A stretch of DNA of 64,000 nt from Myxococcales bacterium (GTDB lineage: Bacteria > Myxococcota_A > Polyangia > Palsa-1104 > JAEUJZ01): assembly GCA_016794365.1 (NCBI GenBank), contig JAEUKB010000022.1:62001-126000 (forward strand). Direction: 5' to 3'. This document shows positions 35,317-41,849 of this stretch, piece after piece. Made by a program: the position numbers and the translations under genes. The notes beneath the pieces were generated by a model that saw nothing but the letters and a program-made list of their open reading frames with translations, made no database searches and was not told the DNA's origin. Each line of letters opens with the position of its first letter. The stretch's first letter is position 1.

Positions 35317-36723
35317 ATGCTGGCTGCGATTCAAGAGTTTGTAGAGCTGCTGCGCAAAAACGGCGTGCCTGCTTCCACAGCAGAGCTTCTGGACGCGCTG
35401 CGTGGGATCGAGCTGGTCGGCCTGTCAGATCCGGCGCTGGTGAAAGCGACGCTGCAAGCGTGCCTGGTGAAGCGAGCCGAAGACGAGAGCCGCTTTGAGG
35501 ATCTGTTTTCGCTGTTTTTCTTTCAGGCGGGCGCGCTGGGGGAAGACTTTGCGGAAGCGCCGCTTCTCGATGCGCTGCGCAAGGCGGGACTTGGCGATGA
35601 GCAGATCGAGCATGTGCTGGCGCAGCTTGCGACCGAGGCGGCACGGCTCGATCCGACGGCGCGGATGGGTCTGGGCCTGCGCCGGGTGGGTCTGGATCTG
35701 CTGCTGCGACTGTCGGGGATGCGGATCGACGTGTCACGGATGCAGAGCCCGCTGCAAATTGGCTACTTTACCCAGGGACTGCTCGACAAGCTGCGGTTCC
35801 GCGAGGCAGATGCGGAGCTGCGATCGATGATGCAGCGGCTCGGGCCCCAGCTGGGAGAAGAGGTCGCGGCGGCGGTCCTCAAGCAGGCCGAGCAGAACCT
35901 GTGGCAGCTTCGTGGCGCGGTGCGGGGCGAGGTCCAGCGATCTTTCGACAAGCAGAACGTACACTTTGCCGAGACGATGCGCAGCGAGCTGCTGCTGCAC
36001 AAACCGCTGGGCAGGCTGTCTATGGCAGAGCTGGCGGCGCTGCGGCATGAGGTGACGCGGCTTGCGGACAAGCTCAAGACGCAGAAGCAAGACAAGCCAA
36101 AAAAGCTGCGACACGGACGGCTCGACATGCGCAAGACGATGCGAGCAGCGATGGCCAGTGGCGGGATTCCGTTTCAGCTTCGCTTTCGGACGCGACATCC
36201 GCACAAGCCTCGGCTGGTGATCTTGTGCGACATCTCGGACTCGGTGCGGCAGGTTGCGCGCTTTATGCTCCAGTTTGCCTACACGGTGCAGGAGCGCTTT
36301 GCGAAGGTGCGTTCGTTTGTGTTTGTGTCGGATCTGGGGGATGCGACCGATCTGTTTGAGAGCCATGAGCTGGATCGCGCGGTGGAAAAGACCTATGCCG
36401 GAGCGGTGGTGAGCGTGGCGGCGAACTCGAACTACGGGCGGGCGCTGCGGCAGTTTGTCGAGCGGCACCTAGAGACGGTCACGTCGCGGACGACGGTGCT
36501 GATCCTGGGGGACGGACGGTCAAACTACTTTCCGTCGGAAGCGTGGGCCCTTGCGCGGGTGAAGTCGCGAGCGCGGCGGATCTTGTGGCTCAACCCAGAG
36601 CAGCCATCGTCGTGGATGTTCGGAGACAGCGCGATGAAGGACTACCTGCCGCATGTCCACCGCGCAGAGGTGGTGAGCAACCTGGCTTCGCTGCGGCGGG
36701 TGATCGATGAATTGATGGTCTAA
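35317..36723 (+). CDS. VWA (CoxE-like) domain protein
   Basis: The 468-residue product has a helical N-terminal region and a von Willebrand A domain with the metal-site CDISDSV at about residue 305, then a threonine and an aspartate motif (TTVLILGDGRSN). CoxE-like proteins are often co-factors of MoxR ATPases in metalloenzyme maturation, but no MoxR gene is seen here. AAGGAG lies five bases before the ATG, which decides the start over a GTG at 35311. Confidence 0.85.
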   Translation: MLAAIQEFVELLRKNGVPASTAELLDALRGIELVGLSDPALVKATLQACLVKRAEDESRFEDLFSLFFFQAGALGEDFAEAPLLDALRKAGLGDEQIEHVLAQLATEAARLDPTARMGLGLRRVGLDLLLRLSGMRIDVSRMQSPLQIGYFTQGLLDKLRFREADAELRSMMQRLGPQLGEEVAAAVLKQAEQNLWQLRGAVRGEVQRSFDKQNVHFAETMRSELLLHKPLGRLSMAELAALRHEVTRLADKLKTQKQDKPKKLRHGRLDMRKTMRAAMASGGIPFQLRFRTRHPHKPRLVILCDISDSVRQVARFMLQFAYTVQERFAKVRSFVFVSDLGDATDLFESHELDRAVEKTYAGAVVSVAANSNYGRALRQFVERHLETVTSRTTVLILGDGRSNYFPSEAWALARVKSRARRILWLNPEQPSSWMFGDSAMKDYLPHVHRAEVVSNLASLRRVIDELMV

Positions 36724-36738
36724 AAATTTGTAAGCCCG

Positions 36739-36768
36739 TTTACTTCCGTGGTTTTTTGGCGGTATGAT
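36739..36768 (+). promoter_or_regulatory. Possible sigma-70-type promoter
   Basis: TTTACT (4 of 6) and TATGAT (36763-36768) are separated by 18 bp. This would drive the LIC_10091-like gene, whose ATG is at 36819. Confidence 0.4.
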
Positions 36769-36818
36769 CGCTGCGGGGGACTGCGCATCGCACAGGCGGT
36801 GGCTCCCCCAGGCGCTAC

Positions 36819-38018
36819 ATGTCCAAGACCTCGGCTTCCACGTTGTCCCTTTGGTCGGCTTTGCGATCGGCAAAGCGTCCCGTTCGTCGCACGCTGCTGA
36901 CTGGGCTCTTGCCGCTCGTTTTTCTGGGGAGCGGTAGCCACGCGCAGGTGCATGTCGATAAGCCCGCAGCGCAGGCCGCGATGGTGTCGGCGGCTCCGAT
37001 GGCGATGCAGCAGGCGATGCCGTCTGCGGGGACGGGCTCGGCAGCGGTCGTTCCGGGTGCGACGGGTGGCGCAGGACAGCTTGCGCCAGTCAGCCCGGAG
37101 TGGACCGAGCAGCTCAACCGGATCGTGTCGGACCCACCGCCGCCGCACCTGGTTCGTGGGACGCACTACGTGATCTCGAACGAGGATCGGCACGATCTGT
37201 GGCTCAAGACGATTGCCAACAAGGGCGGCGCGTACATCGGGGTGGGAACCGACCAAAACTACGTGCTGGCGGGCTGGCAGCGACCCGAGCTGATGGTGCT
37301 GTTTGACTTTGACCAAGTGGTCGTCAACGTCCACTACGTCTATCGGGTGTTCTTCATCCACAGCAGCACGCCCGAGGAGTTCAAGGCGCTGTGGGAAGCG
37401 AAGAACGAAGTGACAGCGCTGAAGCTGCTAAGCGATGCGTATCCGCACCCAAAGCAGCGTGCGGCGATTGTCGAAGCCTACAAGATGTCGCGTGCGTCGG
37501 TGCTGTCGCGCTTTCGCAAGGTGGCTGGCATCTACAAGATCCACAACATCCGCTGGTTCCTAGACGATCAGAGCCAGTTTGACTACATCGCGCAGCTCTT
37601 TAAGACCGGGCGCGTGGTGATGGTGCGTGGCGATCTGACCGTCGGGACCAGCTTGTCGAGCATTGCCTCGGCGATCTCAGCGATCGGGCTGAAGCTACAC
37701 GTCCTGTATCTATCGAACGCCGAGCGCTACTTCACCTACAGCGAGGGCTTTAAAAAGAGCATGCTCGCGCTGCCGTACGGGGACGACGCGGTGGTGATTC
37801 GGACGCGGGCACGACCAAACGGCGTCTACATGTACGTGGTGCAAGAGGCGAAAAACTACGTCGATTGGGTGAAGCATCCGAAGGTAAACACCGTGTATCA
37901 GCTCACCCATCAGATGGATCCGGACCCAAGTCCCGGCCTGTTTTACATCCGCCAGACCGCGACGGCTGCGGTTCCGAGCGTGGCTCATCCTCCCTTTGCG
38001 CACCTAAAGAGCAAGTAA
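36819..38018 (+). CDS. Secreted protein resembling the LIC_10091 family
   Basis: The 399-residue product has an N-terminal basic-hydrophobic signal (LLPLVFLGSGSHAQ) and a low-complexity Ala/Met/Gly stretch. A conserved-looking domain follows with DDQSQFDYIAQLFKTGR, GVGTDQNYVLAGWQRPE and ERYFTYSEGFKKSM. From memory it matches the LIC_10091-like family of myxobacteria and leptospires, whose function is unknown. I hold that assignment at moderate confidence. It follows the VWA gene on the same strand after about 95 bp. Confidence 0.68.
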   Translation: MSKTSASTLSLWSALRSAKRPVRRTLLTGLLPLVFLGSGSHAQVHVDKPAAQAAMVSAAPMAMQQAMPSAGTGSAAVVPGATGGAGQLAPVSPEWTEQLNRIVSDPPPPHLVRGTHYVISNEDRHDLWLKTIANKGGAYIGVGTDQNYVLAGWQRPELMVLFDFDQVVVNVHYVYRVFFIHSSTPEEFKALWEAKNEVTALKLLSDAYPHPKQRAAIVEAYKMSRASVLSRFRKVAGIYKIHNIRWFLDDQSQFDYIAQLFKTGRVVMVRGDLTVGTSLSSIASAISAIGLKLHVLYLSNAERYFTYSEGFKKSMLALPYGDDAVVIRTRARPNGVYMYVVQEAKNYVDWVKHPKVNTVYQLTHQMDPDPSPGLFYIRQTATAAVPSVAHPPFAHLKSK

Positions 38019-38157
38019 CGTACAGCGCACAGCGGGGAGCGGTTGTCGGCGGCGGTCCAAGCAGCGTAGCATCGGAGCGAATAAAGCGCGTGGTCATCCC
38101 ATCGCAACAAGGGATAGTGTCTTGCTCTGCTAGGCGTAAGTGAGGAGTCAGCGATCC

Positions 38158-38511
38158 ATGGGTTCGTTTTCGGGTCTGTCGCGGATGTTGATGGCTGTGA
38201 TGGGGTCGGCGCTGCTGGCGGTGCCGGTGGCGAGCGCGAGCTTTAAAAACTTGCAGGTGCTGCCAAAGAACGTGTCCAAGGCGGCGCTGATCGCGCAGAT
38301 GAACATGCAGGTGGTGGCGCTCGGGAAGGACTGCACGCACTGTCACGATCCGAAAGACCCGGCGGCAGAGACTCCGATGAAGGAAAAAGCGCGCGAGATG
38401 ATGCGGATGGTCAGTGACATCGGCGCGAAGTATCCGGCGACGATGAACCGTGTCACCTGCTGGTCGTGTCATCGCGGCAAGAACGTGCCGGACAAGCCTC
38501 CGGGTCAGTAA
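38158..38511 (+). CDS. Small di-heme c-type cytochrome
   Basis: The 117-residue product has a signal peptide ending near ASA and two heme motifs, CTHCH and CWSCH. The layout (LPKNVSKAALIAQMN before the first, KAREMMRMVSDIGAKYP between them) resembles the photosynthetic-reaction-centre cytochrome c-subunit-like family, which is also found in non-phototrophs. It is likely a periplasmic electron carrier. GAGGAG lies 11 bases before the ATG. Confidence 0.85.
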   Translation: MGSFSGLSRMLMAVMGSALLAVPVASASFKNLQVLPKNVSKAALIAQMNMQVVALGKDCTHCHDPKDPAAETPMKEKAREMMRMVSDIGAKYPATMNRVTCWSCHRGKNVPDKPPGQ

Positions 38512-38544
38512 GCAGCGAGGGCGCGACGGCAGCGAATCGGCAAG

Positions 38545-40002
38545 CTAGCGCGACGTGAGCTGGTAGTCGTCTTTGCGAAACTGGCTGGTGCGGCGGCGGA
38601 ACTCGAAGGTGAAGCCGGGCCACAAGGTGGTGTTCTTGCCGCTTTGGGTGTGATACCAGCTGGAGCAGCCGCTCGACCAGACGGTGCGACCGAGTCGCTC
38701 ATGGATTTCCTGGTTGTAGCGCGCTTGAATGTCGGACTTGACCTCGACGGTGGATAGCTTGTCCTTGTGCATCGTGGCGAGCGCGGACTGGATGTAGGCG
38801 ATCTGCGATTCGATCATGTAGACCATCGAGCTGTGTCCCAGCCCGGTGTTGGGTCCAACGATCAGGAACAGGTTGGGGAAGCCCGCGATGGTGGTGCCAA
38901 GGTAGGCCTCTGCTCCGTCTTTCCAGGCGTCGTGAAGCTGGATGCCTGCGCGACCTTGGATCGGGAAGGGCGCGACGACATCGGCGGCGGCAAAGCCGGT
39001 GGCCAAGATGATGGCATCGAGTGCGCGCTCGGTTCCGTCGGCACAGCGAATGCCGGTGGGGGTGACTTCTGCAATGGCGGACGTGACCAGCTCGACGTTC
39101 GGGCGACAGAGCGCTGGATAGTAGTCGTTCGAGAGCAGAATCCGCTTACAGCCCAGGGTGTAGCTTGGGGTCAGCTTGGCGCGTAGCGCGGGATCGGGAA
39201 TGCTGCGCGCGATGTAGTGCCTGACCAGCCGAGACAGCAGCGCGAGCAGCTTGGGCTCGACGACAAAGCCGAAGCCTGCCAGCTCGTGGCGCAGGTAGCA
39301 CAACAGCCGTGCGAGCTTCTGAAGCAGCGGATGTTCTTGGTAGCGACTGCGCTGCGCTTCGGAAAAGCGACGATTGCGCTTGGGAATGATCCACGGCGGC
39401 GTGCGCTGATACAGGTGCAAGGTGCCAACCTGCGGAGCGATGGCGGGGACGATCTGGATCGCGCTGGCTCCGGTGCCGATGACGGCGACTCGCTTTCCGC
39501 TGAGCGAAAAGGCGTGATCCCAGCGGGCAGAGTGAAAGACCTTTCCGGCAAAGGAAGACAAGCCAGCCAGGCTGGGAATCGCGGGACGGCTCAGGCCGCC
39601 GCAGGCAGCGATAAGGCTTCGACAGGTGATGCTGGTACCGTCGCTGGTTGTGACTTCCCAGGTTCCGCTGTGGTCCTCGTAGCGTGCAGCGGTTGCGGCG
39701 CAGCGAAAGCGAATGTGCGGACGGATTCCGTACTTGTCTGCGCAGTGGATGAGATAGCGCAGGATCTCTTGTTGCGGAGGGTACTCGCTGGTCCACGCGG
39801 GATTGGGCTCAAACGAAAAGGAGTAGAGCTGTGACTCGATGTCGCACGCAGCGCCGGGATAGTGGTTGTCGCGCCACGTTCCGCCGACTTCGTCGCCTTG
39901 TTCCAAGATGGTGAAGTCGTGAAAGCCCGCTTGCTTGAGCCGAATGGCCATCCCGAGTCCGGCAAAGCCAGTTCCCACGATCACGATGTGTTGGTTTGTC
40001 AC
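38545..40002 (-). CDS. Flavin-dependent Baeyer-Villiger-type monooxygenase
   Basis: The 485-residue enzyme has an FAD Rossmann motif GTGFAGLG (10-17), a second NADPH motif GTGASA, and the BVMO fingerprint F-x-G-x-x-x-H-x-x-x-W-D (151-162). It should insert oxygen next to a ketone using NADPH and O2. The GTG at 40002 has AAAGGAAA upstream and is preferred to a GTG at 40026. It is downstream of the PF10118-type partner gene with 23 bp between, so the two form an operon. Confidence 0.9.
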   Translation of the reverse strand: MTNQHIVIVGTGFAGLGMAIRLKQAGFHDFTILEQGDEVGGTWRDNHYPGAACDIESQLYSFSFEPNPAWTSEYPPQQEILRYLIHCADKYGIRPHIRFRCAATAARYEDHSGTWEVTTSDGTSITCRSLIAACGGLSRPAIPSLAGLSSFAGKVFHSARWDHAFSLSGKRVAVIGTGASAIQIVPAIAPQVGTLHLYQRTPPWIIPKRNRRFSEAQRSRYQEHPLLQKLARLLCYLRHELAGFGFVVEPKLLALLSRLVRHYIARSIPDPALRAKLTPSYTLGCKRILLSNDYYPALCRPNVELVTSAIAEVTPTGIRCADGTERALDAIILATGFAAADVVAPFPIQGRAGIQLHDAWKDGAEAYLGTTIAGFPNLFLIVGPNTGLGHSSMVYMIESQIAYIQSALATMHKDKLSTVEVKSDIQARYNQEIHERLGRTVWSSGCSSWYHTQSGKNTTLWPGFTFEFRRRTSQFRKDDYQLTSR

Positions 40003-40025
40003 GGCGTTTTCCTTTGCGCTGCGCA

Positions 40026-40859
40026 CTATGACAGCTGTGCGGTGAGCAGATAGTCCTTGGCCAGCTCGTCGAGCGGGAGCTTGGCGGGATGGAAGTCCTT
40101 CTGTAAGTACTCACGGATGCCGGGCAGGAACACACCCTTTACGTGGTTCCGCTTGCGGACTTCGCGAAGCTGCTTGGCGTCGTTCTGAAGCGATCCGTTC
40201 AACCGCTTGCGATCCTGCCACAGCAGCATCAGCGTCGCGGTACACCAGAAGCCACCGAGCAGCGTCGCCGCCACCGCAAGTCCGGCCACCCGCATCGCGT
40301 AGGAAGGCGACACCTTCTGCATCACATCGAAAGCGACCGAGCGATGCTCGATCTCTTCGGCGGCATGCCACTTGAGGAGCTGCGCCATGGTCGGATCGGC
40401 GTGGGACAGGACATCGAACCGGAGCACGCGCTCGGCCAGCATCGCCGTAAAGTGTTCACAGGCTGCGGTGGCGGCGAGTCGCAGGGACGGAGATGCCAGG
40501 CGTTCGATGACACCGTAGGCAATCCGCTCATAGATCGATAGGAACGTCTGTACGGAGTAGCCCTGCTCGCTGAGGATTTCGTTCCAGCGGTCGTGTTCCT
40601 TGGCGTGACGCCCTTCCTGACCGAAGAAGCCTTTGATCTGCGCCCGCAGGAGCGGATCGTCGATCTGGTCCATGTAGTGAAAGACGGAGCGGACAAAGAA
40701 GCGCTCTCCGGCTGGGAAGAGCATGCTGACGCCGTTGACGAGGTGGGTGGCCAAGACGTTGCCGCCGAACCAGTGGCGGGGAATGGCTTGGCCCAGGTTG
40801 AGCTGCGGGGAGCGAGGCGTCGGCACAGAGGACGTTGACGGATTCGCGGCGGTAGACAT
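40026..40859 (-). CDS. PF10118-like metal-dependent hydrolase
   Basis: The 277-residue protein contains HAKEHDRW, EHFTAML and HAAEEIEHRSVAFDV blocks, the His/Glu pattern of the predicted metal-dependent hydrolase family PF10118. A membrane-like segment (GLAVAATLLGGFWCTATLML) is near the C-terminus. The gene is regularly found next to Baeyer-Villiger or cytochrome monooxygenases, as here. The ATG at 40859 follows AGGAG. The gene is preceded by the palindromic operator at 40874-40912. Confidence 0.82.
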   Translation of the reverse strand: MSTAANPSTSSVPTPRSPQLNLGQAIPRHWFGGNVLATHLVNGVSMLFPAGERFFVRSVFHYMDQIDDPLLRAQIKGFFGQEGRHAKEHDRWNEILSEQGYSVQTFLSIYERIAYGVIERLASPSLRLAATAACEHFTAMLAERVLRFDVLSHADPTMAQLLKWHAAEEIEHRSVAFDVMQKVSPSYAMRVAGLAVAATLLGGFWCTATLMLLWQDRKRLNGSLQNDAKQLREVRKRNHVKGVFLPGIREYLQKDFHPAKLPLDELAKDYLLTAQLS

Positions 40860-40873
40860 CGCTGTTGACTCCT

Positions 40874-40912
40874 GTTCAATAGCCACTGCTTGAACGATAG
40901 CGCTTATTGAAC
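40874..40912 (-). promoter_or_regulatory. Palindromic operator overlapping a promoter
   Basis: GTTCAATA (40874-40881) and its inverted copy TATTGAAC (40905-40912) flank a third TTGAAC half-site (near 40890). On the minus strand TTGACT (40921-40916) and TATCGT (40899-40894), 16 bp apart, form a possible promoter. A TetR-type repressor site is likely; no regulator gene is adjacent. Confidence 0.5.
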
Positions 40913-40956
40913 GGAAGTCAATACGAGCAGCCTGCGCCGCTTGGGTCGGGACCGTT

Positions 40957-41772
40957 TCAGACGGCAATGACGCCGTGTTGGACGGTCGAAAGGACGCTCA
41001 GCAGCTCGCGGTGAAGGCTGGGATTGGCGCACACGACCTGGCCCACGGACAGATCGACGGGCTGGCCGTGCCAGTCGCTGGTGACGGCTCCGGCTTCGGT
41101 CGCGATGAGCAGTCCCGCCGCGATGTCCCACGGCTTGAGCTTCATTTCCCAGTAGCCATCGAGGCTGCCAGCAGCGACCAGCGACAGATCGAGCGCAGCC
41201 GATCCGAGCCTGCGAATGCCTTGGGCGCGGCGCTTGAGCGTCACAAACTGCGCGAAGTTGTTGTCCTTGGCGGTCTTGCGGTCGTAGGGAAAGCCGGTGA
41301 CGAGCAGGGCGCGCTCGATGGTTGGGGTGCTGGTGACAGAGATCGGCTGACCGTTGCGCTGGGCACCGTGTCCGAGGCTGGCGGAAAAGGTCCAGCCGAG
41401 CGCGGGCGCGGAAACAACCCCGACGCGGACTTGGCCTTCCCACTCGCAGGCAATCGAGACGCTAAACAGCGGCAAGCCGTGCGCAAAGTTGGTGGTTCCA
41501 TCGAGCGGATCAATGATCCAGCGCGGTGCGTCGCTGGCTGTTCCGTGTGCGCCACTTTCTTCGGCGAGGATGCGATGATCGGGAAAGCGACTGCGAATGG
41601 CGGCGACGATGACTTCCTCGGCGGCGCGATCGTAGCGGGTCACCAGATCGGTGGTGGCGGACTTGCTCTCGGCATCGTGACGACGGAAGGCGCCTTCAGC
41701 CAAGACGCGACCGGCGGCCTGCGCAATCGAGAGCGCGGCATCAAGACAAGACAGTTGGAAGCTTGGGCTCAT
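40957..41772 (-). CDS. suhB: Inositol monophosphatase family (SuhB-like)
   Basis: The 271-residue enzyme has the metal-site motifs of inositol monophosphatases: LAEESG, DPLDGTTNFAHG and WDIAAG. It dephosphorylates inositol-1-phosphate or related sugar phosphates using Mg2+; SuhB proteins can also act in transcription complexes. Start is an ATG at 41772. It lies 97 bp upstream of the PF10118 gene on the same strand but is separated from it by the operator, so it is probably a separate transcript. Confidence 0.9.
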   Translation of the reverse strand: MSPSFQLSCLDAALSIAQAAGRVLAEGAFRRHDAESKSATTDLVTRYDRAAEEVIVAAIRSRFPDHRILAEESGAHGTASDAPRWIIDPLDGTTNFAHGLPLFSVSIACEWEGQVRVGVVSAPALGWTFSASLGHGAQRNGQPISVTSTPTIERALLVTGFPYDRKTAKDNNFAQFVTLKRRAQGIRRLGSAALDLSLVAAGSLDGYWEMKLKPWDIAAGLLIATEAGAVTSDWHGQPVDLSVGQVVCANPSLHRELLSVLSTVQHGVIAV

Positions 41773-41849
41773 GGTCGATGGAGCCCGACGCGAAAGTGGT
41801 GAAACGGCAGAAGTTGCCCTTCGAGGGGCGACGTGGGCTCCTGCGCCTC

